A stretch of DNA of 64,000 nt from Rhizobium brockwellii (GCF_000769405.2 NZ_CP053442.1:197951-261950); one strand, 5' to 3'; shown: positions 36,369-44,928, counted from the stretch's first letter. The notes: generated by a model not told the origin, from the letters alone. Numbers and translations: made by a program.

Positions 36369-37448
36369 CTAGCCCCTCTGCCTGGCAGTGGTGATCGCCC
36401 GGCCGTCCGCGCCGAACGCCATCAGGTGGCGCGTATCGATGAAAACGGAGAGATCCGTGTCCGGGTCGATATTGTGGATGCCGTGGGCAAGCATCACCCA
36501 GCGGGTGTCGGCAAATTGCAGATGCACGAAACTTTCCGACCCCGTGATCTCCGAAATCTGTGTCCGTGCTGTCAGCCGCGCCGAATCAGCCGTCTGGGCG
36601 GTTGGTGCAAGATGATGCGGGTGAAACGCGATCGTTGCCGGCCCGTCCGGCACATTCTGAAGATGCGGCGGCACGGCAAAAATCACAGCGCCATCGCGCA
36701 GGAAATTGCCTTCCGATTTGATGAGATCAATAAAATTCAGCGGCGGATCGGCAAAGGTTTTCGCCGTCGTCAGATCGAGCGGATGGCGATAGACCTCGAC
36801 TGTCGGGCCAAACTGGGTGATCCGGCCCTCGCTGAGCGCTGCCGTATTGCCGCCCAGCAACAAGGCTTCGGAGGGTTCCGTCGTTGCATAAACGAAGATC
36901 GCGCCGGACTGGGCGAAAATGCGCGGCAATTCCTGCCGCAGTTCCTCGCGCAGCTTGTAGTCGAGGTTGGCAAGCGGCTCGTCCATCAAAACAAGGCTCG
37001 CATTCTTCACGAGTGCACGGGCAAGCGCCGTGCGCTGCTGTTGGCCGCCCGAGAGGTTGAGCGGCGTGCGATCGAGATAAGGCCCGAGTTTCAGAAGTTC
37101 GGCAGCCTTGCGTACCTCCAGATCGATGATCTTGGCATCCTTGCCGGCAATGCGCAGCGGCGAGGCAATATTCTCGTAGACCGTCAATGCCGGATAATTG
37201 ATGAACTGCTGGTAGACCATCGCAATGTTGCGCTTCTGGACAGGCATACCTGTCACATCAGCACCATCAAAATGGATCGTACCGGTCGTCGGCCGATCAA
37301 GGCCGGCCATCAGACGCATCAACGAGGTCTTGCCCGACAAGGTCGGCCCAAGCAGAACGTTTAGCGTTCCTCTTTCAAAAGCAAGATCGGTCGGGTGGAT
37401 ATGATAGTCTCCTCCCACCATCTTTGCGGCCTTCCGCAGTTCCAGCAT
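36369..37448 (-). CDS. glpS: glycerol ABC transporter ATPase
   Basis: The 359-residue MalK-type ATPase shows signature NLSGGQQQRTALARAL and Walker B SLVLMDEPLANLDYKLREEL. Its Walker A reads GPTLSGKTSL, lacking the usual second glycine. An ATTEPSEALLLGG H-loop replaces the canonical THDQ, so the switch His is missing. The start is at 37448 (MLELRKAAKMVGGDYHIHP); upstream in-frame residues overlap glpD and lack homology. It is the first transport gene after glpD. Confidence 0.9.
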   Translation of the reverse strand: MLELRKAAKMVGGDYHIHPTDLAFERGTLNVLLGPTLSGKTSLMRLMAGLDRPTTGTIHFDGADVTGMPVQKRNIAMVYQQFINYPALTVYENIASPLRIAGKDAKIIDLEVRKAAELLKLGPYLDRTPLNLSGGQQQRTALARALVKNASLVLMDEPLANLDYKLREELRQELPRIFAQSGAIFVYATTEPSEALLLGGNTAALSEGRITQFGPTVEVYRHPLDLTTAKTFADPPLNFIDLIKSEGNFLRDGAVIFAVPPHLQNVPDGPATIAFHPHHLAPTAQTADSARLTARTQISEITGSESFVHLQFADTRWVMLAHGIHNIDPDTDLSVFIDTRHLMAFGADGRAITTARQRG

Positions 37449-37489
37449 TCCTGTTCCCGTGCCTCCACGCAGCGGGGACCACATGGCTC

Positions 37490-39004
37490 CTACCCGGCCA
37501 TCGCCGGCATGGCAGCCATGTACTCCTCCAGTGACTGGGCCTGCTCCTTCGAAAGGCGCAGACCATCCTTTGTTCTCCTCCACAGCACGTCTTCGCCGTG
37601 CCGGGCCCATTCATGTTCGGCGAGATATTTGACTTCAGCCTCGTAGAGATCGCCGCCAAACAGCCGTCCGAGATCGTCGATGCCGCGGGCATCGCCAAGC
37701 AGCACCTCGGCTTTCGTGCCGTAGCGGCGCACCAGCCTGCGGGCATGCGGATCGGTCAGGAACGGATAGCCCCTTTTCAGCTTGGCGACCTCGGCCTCAT
37801 AACCCTTGACCGGAAAATCGCCGCCCGGCAGATGGCTCTTTGCCGTCCACGGCGCACCCTTGACGCCGATCGCAGCGCCGATCTTTTCCAGCGCATGTTC
37901 GGAAAGCCGGCGATAGGTAGTGAGCTTGCCGCCGAAGACGTTGAGCAGCGGTGCCGCCTCACCCTCGCCTTCCAGCTTCAGCACGTAATCGCGCGTCGCT
38001 TCCTGCGCCTTCGAGGCGCCGTCGTCATAAAGCGGCCTCACCGCCGAATAGGTCCAGACGATATCTTCCGGCTTGACCGGCTCCTTGAAATATTCCGACG
38101 CCGCATTGCAGAGGTAAACGGTCTCCTCCTCTGATATCCGGACATCCCGGGGATCGGCGGTATAGTCCCGATCCGTCGTGCCGATCAGGGTGAAGTCGCC
38201 CTCGTAGGGGATGGCGAAGATGATGCGGTTGTCGGGATTCTGGAAGAAATAGGCGCGAGGATCTTCGAACTTCTTCTTCACGACGATATGGCTGCCCTGG
38301 ACGAGGCGGACATGGTGGGCTTCGTTCTGGCCGAAGGCGGAACGAATGACATGGTCGACCCAGGGACCGGCGGCATTGACCAGCATGCGGGCCTGATGGC
38401 TGTCATTTCGGCCGGTGAGGGTGTCGGTGGTTTCAATATGCCACACGCCATTCTCGCGCCTTGCCGACACCACTTTGGTGCGCGGCATGATGGTTGCCCC
38501 TTTGTCAGCGGCGTCGCGGGCGTTCAGTACCACCATGCGGGCATCGTCGACCCAGCCGTCGGAATATTCGAAGGCCTTGGCGAACAGCGCCTTCAGAGGC
38601 TTGCCGGCCGGGTCGCTGCGCATATCGAGAACGGATGTCGGCGGTAGCAGCTTGCGGCCGCCGAGATGGTCGTAGAGGAAGAGGCCAAGCCGGATCAGCC
38701 AGGCCGGACGGATGCCGCCCTTGTGGTAGGGCAATACGAAACGCAACGGCCAGATGATGTGCGGCGCCATCGCCCAGAGGATCTCGCGCTCCATCAGCGA
38801 TTCACGCACCAGGCGGAATTCGTAATGCTCGAGGTAACGCAGGCCGCCATGGATCAGCTTGGTGGCGCCCGATGAGGTACCCGAAGCAAAATCGTTCATC
38901 TCGGCCAATGCGACGGAATAACCCCGCCCCACAGCATCACGCGCGATCCCGCAGCCGTTGATGCCGCCACCGATGACGAATATGTCGTGAATCTCCCGGC
39001 TCAT
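37490..39004 (-). CDS. glpD: aerobic glycerol-3-phosphate dehydrogenase
   Basis: The 504-residue FAD enzyme oxidises glycerol-3-phosphate to dihydroxyacetone phosphate at the membrane. The N-terminal dinucleotide motif DIFVIGGGINGCGIARDA (about 6-23), SSGATKLIHGGLRYLE, and GGKLTTYRRLSEHALE are diagnostic. The ATG at 39004 follows GGAGGGGGA. It is the first gene of the catabolic string after the GlpR operator. Confidence 0.96.
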   Translation of the reverse strand: MSREIHDIFVIGGGINGCGIARDAVGRGYSVALAEMNDFASGTSSGATKLIHGGLRYLEHYEFRLVRESLMEREILWAMAPHIIWPLRFVLPYHKGGIRPAWLIRLGLFLYDHLGGRKLLPPTSVLDMRSDPAGKPLKALFAKAFEYSDGWVDDARMVVLNARDAADKGATIMPRTKVVSARRENGVWHIETTDTLTGRNDSHQARMLVNAAGPWVDHVIRSAFGQNEAHHVRLVQGSHIVVKKKFEDPRAYFFQNPDNRIIFAIPYEGDFTLIGTTDRDYTADPRDVRISEEETVYLCNAASEYFKEPVKPEDIVWTYSAVRPLYDDGASKAQEATRDYVLKLEGEGEAAPLLNVFGGKLTTYRRLSEHALEKIGAAIGVKGAPWTAKSHLPGGDFPVKGYEAEVAKLKRGYPFLTDPHARRLVRRYGTKAEVLLGDARGIDDLGRLFGGDLYEAEVKYLAEHEWARHGEDVLWRRTKDGLRLSKEQAQSLEEYMAAMPAMAG

Positions 39005-39098
39005 TCCCCCTCCGAGACTGCCATTGATTTCGCATCGCACAAAACTTGCGCAATTGCGAAAGTAACATCAGTTAAAACGAAAGGAATACGAATGTCAA

Positions 39099-39110
39099 AC
39101 GAATGTTCGT
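39099..39110. promoter_or_regulatory. probable GlpR operator upstream of glpD
   Basis: ACGAA-TG-TTCGT is a perfect inverted repeat between glpR and glpD. Two further ACGAA half-sites lie just upstream (in AAAACGAAAGG and ATACGAATG, 39076-39093). This resembles the CGAA/TTCG core of GlpR operators. Repression relieved by glycerol-3-phosphate is the expected mode. Confidence 0.6.
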
Positions 39111-39122
39111 GAGGATCGTTAT

Positions 39123-39896
39123 CTAGCGAAATCTGCCGTTCGTTTCGATCAGTTTCACATTGTTTTCGAGGCATAGATTGCGGATCGAGGGCACCGGACA
39201 GTGGTCGGTGATGAAGGTATGAACCTGGGAAAGCTGGCCGATCCTGACCGGTGCGGTGCGTTCGAACTTCGTCGAATCGGCAACGAGAATGACATGTCGG
39301 GCATTGGCGATGATGGCTTGGGCGACCTTCACTTCGCGAAAATCATAATCGAGAAGCGCGCCGTCTATGTCGATAGCCGAAGCGCCGATCACAGCGTAAT
39401 CGACCTTAAACTGGCGGATGAAATCGACGGCCGCCTCACCGACGATCCCGCCGTCCGAACCCCGCACGACGCCGCCGGCAATGACCACCTCGATCGCCGG
39501 AAAAAGACGTAACCTATTGGCAACATTTATATTGTTGGTGATCACCATCAGCTCGTGATGGTTGGCGAGCGCCTCGCCCACCGCCTCGGTCGTCGTTCCG
39601 ATATTGATGAAGAGCGAGGCACCGCTCGGGATGAGCTCGACGGCCGCAATGCCGATTGCCTGTTTCTCGGAAGCGGCGATCTGGCGGCGCGCCTCGTATT
39701 TGACGTTCTCTGTCCCGCTCGGAAATGTTGCGCCGCCATGGATGCGTGTCAGCACCTGCGCATCGCAGAGATCGTTCAGGTCCTTGCGGATTGTCTGAGG
39801 CGTCACCGAAAAGCGGGAGGCGAGCTCCTCGACCAGAACCCTGCCGCTCGATTTCGCAATCGCGACGATTTCAATTTGCCGGTCGGTCAAGAACAT
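39123..39896 (-). CDS. glpR: DeoR-family repressor of glycerol genes
   Basis: The 257-residue DeoR-family repressor has an N-terminal winged HTH (MFLTDRQIEIVAIAKSSGRV, then FSVTPQTIRKDLNDL and RIHGGATFPSG) and a sugar-phosphate-binding domain (FINIGTTTEAVGEALANH, IAGGVVRGSDGGIVGEAAVD). The start at 39896 matches family N-termini; earlier in-frame codons cover an upstream dyad. It sits directly before glpD in the same orientation and probably senses glycerol-3-phosphate. Confidence 0.93.
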   Translation of the reverse strand: MFLTDRQIEIVAIAKSSGRVLVEELASRFSVTPQTIRKDLNDLCDAQVLTRIHGGATFPSGTENVKYEARRQIAASEKQAIGIAAVELIPSGASLFINIGTTTEAVGEALANHHELMVITNNINVANRLRLFPAIEVVIAGGVVRGSDGGIVGEAAVDFIRQFKVDYAVIGASAIDIDGALLDYDFREVKVAQAIIANARHVILVADSTKFERTAPVRIGQLSQVHTFITDHCPVPSIRNLCLENNVKLIETNGRFR

Positions 39897-39913
39897 GGGG
39901 CGCCTTTCGATCT

Positions 39914-39933
39914 GCTTTCGTTTTAAAGAAAGC
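39914..39933. promoter_or_regulatory. dyad upstream of glpR
   Basis: GCTTTC and GAAAGC are separated by GTTTTAAA, 18 bases upstream of the glpR start, with an adjacent GCGAAC half-site. It may be an autoregulatory GlpR site or part of the glpR promoter. Confidence 0.35.
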
Positions 39934-39990
39934 GAACGGCGGCGCAATGCCTAACTATTGCCAAGCCGCCTTCACGGCCCGAATTTGACG

Positions 39991-40896
39991 CTACCGCTTC
40001 CGCATCACGTTGACGACGAGCACGCCGAGGATTGCCATGACGCCACCGATTGCGCCGAGTGCCGTCGGCGTTTCGCCCAGCCAGACGAACCCGATCAGCG
40101 TAGCGACCGGCGGAACGCCATAGAGGAAATTCGAGGCGCGGGCGGCCGTCAGCCGCTTCAGCGCGATCGCCCAGGTGAGGTACCCGATCGCTGTTGGGAA
40201 GATGACAAGATAGGCAACGCCCCAGTTCACCTCCGCCGGTGCTGCGGCCAGCGCCTGGATCGTCGCCGGAACGGCCGGAACCAGCGGCACGGAACCGATG
40301 AGCAGGATCCAGGCGGTGACAGCAAGCGCCGGCAGCCGCCCGAGCAGCGGCTTCTGCAGCACGCTAGCGATCGCCGAGCAAAGTGCTGCGCCCAGGATGA
40401 GAACGGCATTCGGATCGAGCTTGAAGCCATCGTCGGAGGCGACCGCAATCAGCGCCACGCCGCCGAAGGAAACCGCGGTCCCCGCCCAGCCCCAGCGGCC
40501 GAAGCGCTCGCCAAGCGCGAATGTGGCGATGAGGGCGGTGAAGACGGGCATGGTGTTAATGATGAAGCTCGCCGGTCCCGCCGCAACGGTCTGCTCGCCA
40601 GTGTTCAGCAGAACCGCATAGGCGGCGATGAAAAGCACGGCGGCAACGGAGAGGCGGACGAAGTCGCATTTTTCCGGCATCGGCCGGTAGATGACGAGAT
40701 AGACGAGAGCAATGACGCCGGCTGCCACATAACGCGCCGTCGCCAGTTCGATCGGCGTCAGCGGTCCGAGACAAATGCGAATCACCACGAAGGAGGAAGC
40801 CCAGAAGAGGATGGTGACGAGGATCGCCGCAAAGGCCACCAGATCGAACCCGCCTTGCTGTTTCGTCGAAATCGGTGCGCTTGTCGCCATGCTCAT
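39991..40896 (-). CDS. DMT-superfamily transporter (EamA domains)
   Basis: The 301-residue protein has ten hydrophobic segments in two EamA repeats. The first contains ILFWASSFVVIRICLGPLTP and PASFIINTMPVFTALIATF; the second contains GAALCSAIASVLQKPLLGRL and ASNFLYGVPPVATLIGFVWL. Such proteins export amino acids or related metabolites. The ATG at 40896 follows GGAGGTAAAA; another ATG lies two codons on. It is divergent from a LysR regulator, its probable controller. Confidence 0.88.
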   Translation of the reverse strand: MSMATSAPISTKQQGGFDLVAFAAILVTILFWASSFVVIRICLGPLTPIELATARYVAAGVIALVYLVIYRPMPEKCDFVRLSVAAVLFIAAYAVLLNTGEQTVAAGPASFIINTMPVFTALIATFALGERFGRWGWAGTAVSFGGVALIAVASDDGFKLDPNAVLILGAALCSAIASVLQKPLLGRLPALAVTAWILLIGSVPLVPAVPATIQALAAAPAEVNWGVAYLVIFPTAIGYLTWAIALKRLTAARASNFLYGVPPVATLIGFVWLGETPTALGAIGGVMAILGVLVVNVMRKR

Positions 40897-40980
40897 TTTT
40901 ACCTCCATATGTTCCTGCGACAGTGAGTAGGCCTTCGATGCGTGCTTGAAAAGCATCGCAATCGATGATCAAATGTGCGT

Positions 40981-41910
40981 ATGGTTCACAGCTCGTCAGT
41001 GCTTCCGCCGCTCGATACGCTCGAGACCTTTGCCCGCGCCGCCCGGCTCGGATCGTTTTCGGCCGCCGCTGAGGAAAGCGGCATCACCCACGGCGCGGTG
41101 TCGCGGCAGGTCTCGCGCCTGGAGCGCTGGATGGGCGTGCGCCTGTTTGCGCGCGAAGCCCGGGGCGTGCGCCTGACGCCGGAAGGCATGCGGTTTTTCG
41201 CGCGGGCGGAAGAAGCACTTACGCTGCTCGGCAATAGCGGTGAACGCTGGCTGCCTCGCCGGAACAAGGCGGTGGTTCGCCTTTCGGTGACGCCCTCTGT
41301 CGCCTCTCTATGGTTGTTTCAGCGCCTGCCGAAGCTCGAAGGAAACGAGCTGCATGTCGAGCTGACGCTCGAACACCGGTTGGCGGATTTCGGCGAAGGC
41401 ACGGATCTTGCCATTCGCTGCGGCAAGGGTCCGTGGGCCGGCGTGCGCGCCCTGCCGCTCTGGCAGGAGAAATCGTTTCCGATCGCCGCCCCAGCGCTGG
41501 CGGAGCGGCTCGGGCAGCGCTCCGATGCCTTGTCGCTGCTCGATCTGCCGATCCTGCACGATTCGAATATTGAAGGCTGGCGGCGTTGGCTCTCTCGTGA
41601 GGGCGTCGACTATATACCGCGCGGCCATGATCGGCGCTTCGAGGACTACAATCTGGTGATCGATGCCTGCGCGCAAGGCCTCGGGATCGCACTCGCGCGG
41701 CCTCCGTTATCGGATGCCGCGATGGCCACGGGACGCGTCGTCGCTGTATCGGAGCGGACGCTCGATTATCATGTGGCCTTTCACCTGATTAGACCGGACG
41801 AGGCCCTGAGAAGCCCTGCCATCGAATTCGCCAGCCGCTTCCTGCGCGAGGCCGGCCATGACGAGGCGACGATCGCTACTTTTATCGCACCCGGCCGAGC
41901 GAAAGCGTAG
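40981..41910 (+). CDS. LysR-family regulator, GcvA-like
   Basis: The 309-residue protein has an N-terminal HTH (LDTLETFARAARLGSFSAAA, then ITHGAVSRQVSRLERWMGVR) and a substrate domain with the GcvA-group wording LADFGEGTDLAIRCGKGPWA. The ATG at 40981 gives the family-like N-terminus; a GTG two codons upstream is possible. Only 84 bases separate it from the divergent DMT exporter gene. That spacing is typical of a LysR regulator and its target. Confidence 0.9.
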   Translation: MVHSSSVLPPLDTLETFARAARLGSFSAAAEESGITHGAVSRQVSRLERWMGVRLFAREARGVRLTPEGMRFFARAEEALTLLGNSGERWLPRRNKAVVRLSVTPSVASLWLFQRLPKLEGNELHVELTLEHRLADFGEGTDLAIRCGKGPWAGVRALPLWQEKSFPIAAPALAERLGQRSDALSLLDLPILHDSNIEGWRRWLSREGVDYIPRGHDRRFEDYNLVIDACAQGLGIALARPPLSDAAMATGRVVAVSERTLDYHVAFHLIRPDEALRSPAIEFASRFLREAGHDEATIATFIAPGRAKA

Positions 41911-41938
41911 ACGGGCCCGCGCTAGATCGAGCCAGCAG

Positions 41939-42110
41939 ATCTCAGAGCAGACAAACGACGGCATTGCCGATGCGCAGGCCAAGGGAAGGAACCGCGGCGC
42001 GAGCCACTCGATACCAAGAAAGTCGAGGCGGCAGTGAAGCTTTTTGGTGCCGGAACTTCGCCGTTGGAAACTGCGATGTAACTTGGCCTAACAGCTCAAC
42101 TCTCTATCGC
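41939..42110 (+). pseudogene. serine recombinase (resolvase/invertase) C-terminal remnant
   Basis: One frame reads ISEQTNDGIADAQAKGRNRG (from 41939). A second frame then reads TKKVEAAVKLFGAGTSPLET followed by AM and stop (42013-42081), and beyond the stop it continues LGLTAQLSIA. Together they match the tail of Tn3-family resolvases and invertases ('LISERTKAGLAAARARGRKGG... KKVEAAVKLFGAGTSPKEVAKALGLSVATLYR'). At least one frameshift and one stop are needed, and the catalytic domain is gone. This is a scar of a mobile element. Confidence 0.55.
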
Positions 42111-42112
42111 GA

Positions 42113-42928
42113 ATGCACCGGCTAGATGTCACACGCTCCGAGCAACTGGATTTTCTGATGATACGCAACTCCTCGCAAAGCAATATTCTGAAACACACGG
42201 TACGATCCGATGCAGAAAAAGCGCGCATTTGTGCCGCTAACAATGCAGACCTGTATCAGGCGATGTTCCGTGCCCATGGACTGCCTGATCAGCGAACTAG
42301 TGCATTTTGGTCAAGCGATGCGATCGCACCCCCCTACTATTCCAACATGACGACACTCGACCCGGATGCAACAGAGGAACAGCTGATTGAAATCGGTCGG
42401 CTGACAGATCGGCTAGGACGGCGACCTGGTTTCAAAGACGGGTTTTCCAGGCTCGACCTCGTCGACAAAGGGTTCCAGTTGTTGTTTTCCGCATCATGGA
42501 TTTGGGCTGAACCTCGCAGAATTTCAGCGCGTGCGCCTAAGGATTGGGCACGCATTCGCAATGCAGCGGCACTGGATCGCTGGGAACATTCCTGGAAAGA
42601 GTCTGGTAGCCAGACCGACGCCAACGTCTTCACACCGGCCCTGCTTTCCGATCCTAACATACATATCTATGGCCGATGGGCCGGCGACGGTTTTGATGCG
42701 GGCTGCATCGTAAATCGATCAACCGAGGCTGTAGGGATCTCCAATATCTTTAATCTGACTGGTACGCTGCAGGCCTTCGGGGATGCCATGTGGTTGGCCA
42801 CTATCGCCTTTTCACCCGAAGTGCCGCTAGTCGGCTATGACAGTGGCGCAACGCTAAACGAAATGACAAAGCTGGGCTTCAGGTCAGTCGGCAACCTGAG
42901 GATTTGGCTACCTGACGACGGTTCCTAA
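42113..42928 (+). CDS. conserved hypothetical protein with GNAT-like C-terminus
   Basis: The 271-residue soluble protein has no assigned function. The C-terminal third (DGFDAGCIVNRSTEAVGISN, and PLVGYDSGATLNEMTKLGFR followed by SVGNLRIWLP) has the pattern of the last strands of GNAT acetyltransferases. The N-terminal region (AFWSSDAIAPPYYSNMTTLD) is also seen in acetyltransferase-like hypothetical proteins. Base composition is more AT-rich than its neighbours, and it follows a recombinase scar, so lateral acquisition is likely. The start is uncertain; an ATG at 42158 is an alternative. Confidence 0.6.
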   Translation: MHRLDVTRSEQLDFLMIRNSSQSNILKHTVRSDAEKARICAANNADLYQAMFRAHGLPDQRTSAFWSSDAIAPPYYSNMTTLDPDATEEQLIEIGRLTDRLGRRPGFKDGFSRLDLVDKGFQLLFSASWIWAEPRRISARAPKDWARIRNAAALDRWEHSWKESGSQTDANVFTPALLSDPNIHIYGRWAGDGFDAGCIVNRSTEAVGISNIFNLTGTLQAFGDAMWLATIAFSPEVPLVGYDSGATLNEMTKLGFRSVGNLRIWLPDDGS

Positions 42929-42938
42929 GCGTCTTTCT

Positions 42939-43109
42939 CTATTCGTTATCCAATAGCGTAGTTTGATGGGAAACCAACGCTCGCCCTCTATAGTGCTCCG
43001 GCGGCGTGCCGTAGATATCCCAGATCTTCAGATAGTGTCCAACCAGGATCTCGTCCTCGCTGGGCGCTGCCATTCGAATATCCATCATGTCGTGATCCGG
43101 CTTAGGCAT
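42939..43109 (-). pseudogene. truncated GNAT acetyltransferase (N-terminal part)
   Basis: A 56-residue frame from the ATG at 43109 reads MDIRMAAPSEDEILVGHYLK, then IWDIYGTPPEHYRGRALVSH, and stops. It matches the N-terminus of GNAT enzymes of the 'IR.A...DE.ILV.HYLAIWESYGTP..H' type, which are normally ~160 residues. The acetyl-CoA binding part is missing. It converges on the GNAT-like gene at 42113-42928. Confidence 0.45.
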
Positions 43110-43141
43110 GCGAGGGTGCGAAATCGTGCCTCAAACGAGAT

Positions 43142-43174
43142 GACGTCCCCTGCCGCGTTGCGGCAGGAGACGTC
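43142..43174. terminator. strong hairpin downstream of the DUF992 gene
   Basis: GACGTC and CCTGCCGC pair with GCGGCAGG and GACGTC (14 bp around one C/A mismatch, loop GTT), 12 bases past the stop of the minus-strand gene. A five-A run on the plus strand would give U residues only for a leftward transcript entering the stem. Confidence 0.6.
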
Positions 43175-43186
43175 AAAAAGGCCATA

Positions 43187-43708
43187 TCAATTGGCTGGTG
43201 TGAGCGTCATCGAAGCGCTGCCGGCCGCAACGTTGAGGCCGAGCTGACCGGTCAGGCTGACCGTCTGCAGATGGATCGAGCCGGAGGTGCCGCCAACCAG
43301 GAGATTTGCGCCGACACCGGCGCCGAGCGTGGCTTCGGCGGTGGCGCCGACATAGAGGCCGGCGAGCGATCCGCGGTGATAGCCGGCCGTCGGCGCGAAC
43401 ACGGCCCAGATCAGGCGGCTACGCGTGGTGAAGCCAAGGTCAATGCCAAGCTTTCTCATTTCACCCGTATAACGATCCGAAAGTTCGTTGCCGACGGTCG
43501 ACTGGAAGATGCAGTCGGCCTCTTTGGAGGAACCGAGCACGTAACCCGTGCCGCCACCGATATCGCAGGTGAGGTAACCGATCTTCACGCCATTGCGCAG
43601 GTCCGGCTCTTCATATGTCCTGGTGCCGAGATCGGCGGCATTGACCGCCCCAGCGCCGACAAACGTCAACGATACCGCGGCAAAAGCCGTCGCAAGAATT
43701 TTGTTCAT
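43187..43708 (-). CDS. DUF992 secreted protein
   Basis: The 173-residue protein has a signal peptide (MNKILATAFAAVSLTFVGAG, cleaved near AVNAAD) and the DUF992 domain: VKIGYLTCDIGGGTGYVLGS, ADCIFQST, then GSLAGLYVGATAEATLGAGV followed by GANLLVGG. DUF992 proteins are small periplasmic or outer-membrane-associated proteins of rhizobia and relatives, of unknown function. The ATG at 43708 follows AGGAGAGACTT. It is monocistronic with its own terminator. Confidence 0.88.
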   Translation of the reverse strand: MNKILATAFAAVSLTFVGAGAVNAADLGTRTYEEPDLRNGVKIGYLTCDIGGGTGYVLGSSKEADCIFQSTVGNELSDRYTGEMRKLGIDLGFTTRSRLIWAVFAPTAGYHRGSLAGLYVGATAEATLGAGVGANLLVGGTSGSIHLQTVSLTGQLGLNVAAGSASMTLTPAN

Positions 43709-44299
43709 AAGTCTCTCCTTCTCAAATCGTGACGGGAGCATACCCGGCTACTCGCCACCAGATTCGGCAACAGATAACGGACGGAACCGAAAAACGATCC
43801 CGAACCGGCATCATTTACGCATCGCATGTCAAAGCGCCTGGGAGGGCGCAAGCGATAAACACGCTTACGGTTCAGCTCCCATTGGGACATTTCGAAGGCA
43901 CATTTTCGCGTCATCCGGTTATTTCACGATGTTGTCAGGGATGGTTGCCGGAAAGGCACGATCCTGATCACCGTCAACTCTCGATGAGCGGTATCATGCA
44001 CATCGCAGGCGCCCCTATTTGGATAGGCGATCGATGATCGCGCAGGTTGCCATGCCGTATAGATAGCTGTACTGTTCGAAGATACTCTTCATGCAGCACT
44101 GCAACTGGAGAGGAAACGGCATGATTGCTTGGCATTGCCGCAGAATTTCCGCTTGTTTTTCGGAATTCTGCTTCTGTTCAAACAGAAACTAAGTCTGAAT
44201 TTGAGAAATATAATCAGGCGATATTTTCGCGGGGGCCGGACAATCGTACGCCCGCCGATCTCTATTGGAGATAACGGGTAATTTCATCGGGAGGGAAAG
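43709..44299. other. 591-base intergenic region with structured elements
   Basis: No sizeable gene. ATG at 44121 after GGAGAGGAAACGGC opens a 24-codon Cys-rich frame. Its DNA folds back on itself: CAGAATTTCCG / CGGAATTCTG (44140-44170) and TTCTGT / ACAGAA just after. This could be a leader peptide, a small RNA or chance. The region also holds the promoter of the DUF992 gene. Confidence 0.35.
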
Positions 44300-44548
44300 A
44301 TGCGCATACGCAGGACAAACATCATACTGGCGGGATGCCTTGCCGTCTCCGCCTGCCAGTCCGGCCCGACGTCGCAGGCCGTCTCGGATCGTAATTCCGA
44401 ATTCGGCTGCATCGCCGGAACCGTCGGCGGCGCGATTGTCGGTGGCTTGATCGGCAGCACGATCGGCGCCGGAACCGGGCAGGTGCTTGCTGTCGGCGCC
44501 GGCATCGGCGGCGGCGGTTACGTCGGCAACCGTCTGGCTTGCCGCTAA
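44300..44548 (+). CDS. small glycine-zipper lipoprotein
   Basis: The 82-residue protein has a short lipoprotein signal with a plausible lipobox ending in Cys19 (LAVSAC). A Gly-rich hydrophobic hairpin follows (GCIAGTVGGAIVGGLIGSTI, then GAGTGQVLAVGAGIGGGGYV), the pattern of glycine-zipper 2TM proteins in the outer membrane. GGGAGGGAAAG precedes the ATG. It is 20 bases upstream of the EF-hand gene and probably cotranscribed with it. Confidence 0.8.
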   Translation: MRIRRTNIILAGCLAVSACQSGPTSQAVSDRNSEFGCIAGTVGGAIVGGLIGSTIGAGTGQVLAVGAGIGGGGYVGNRLACR

Positions 44549-44568
44549 TTGGGGAGGGATATCAAGCG

Positions 44569-44928
44569 ATGAAGACCTTGGCTTTGGTGACCACATTCAT
44601 ACTGTGCCAATGCGTTGGGGCAGTGGCGCAACAACAGCAAGAGCTCGGATCAATGTATCAGGGCCAGATGGATCGGCTTGACGCCAATACCAGCAAGACC
44701 GTCGACCGATCGGAATACGAGACCTTCATGGGCACGGCTTTCGGAAGTCTCGACAAGAACAAGGACGGCAGCCTGCAGTCCGACGAGACGGTGCAGATCC
44801 TGACGATCGAGCAATTCACTCTGACCGACGCGAACCACAACGGCCGCATCAGCCGAAGCGAATTCATGCAGCGGGTGATGGCGGATTTCGCGACAGCCGA
44901 CCACGACCGGGACGGAAGCCTTCAGTGA
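44569..44928 (+). CDS. secreted EF-hand calcium-binding protein
   Basis: The 119-residue protein has a signal peptide (MKTLALVTTFILCQCVGAVA) and EF-hand loops: DANTSKTVDRSE (degenerate), DKNKDGSLQSDE (canonical), DANHNGRISRSE (canonical), and a C-terminal DHDRDGSLQ that ends mid-loop. It likely binds Ca2+ in the periplasm. GGGGAGGG lies upstream of the ATG at 44569; the longer frame starting in the preceding gene is rejected. Confidence 0.85.
   Translation: MKTLALVTTFILCQCVGAVAQQQQELGSMYQGQMDRLDANTSKTVDRSEYETFMGTAFGSLDKNKDGSLQSDETVQILTIEQFTLTDANHNGRISRSEFMQRVMADFATADHDRDGSLQ

Noticed and set aside
35571..37364. 597-codon plus-strand frame across glpT and glpS
   Set aside because: It spans two well-supported ATPase genes on the other strand, a sign of codon-bias shadowing rather than a real gene.
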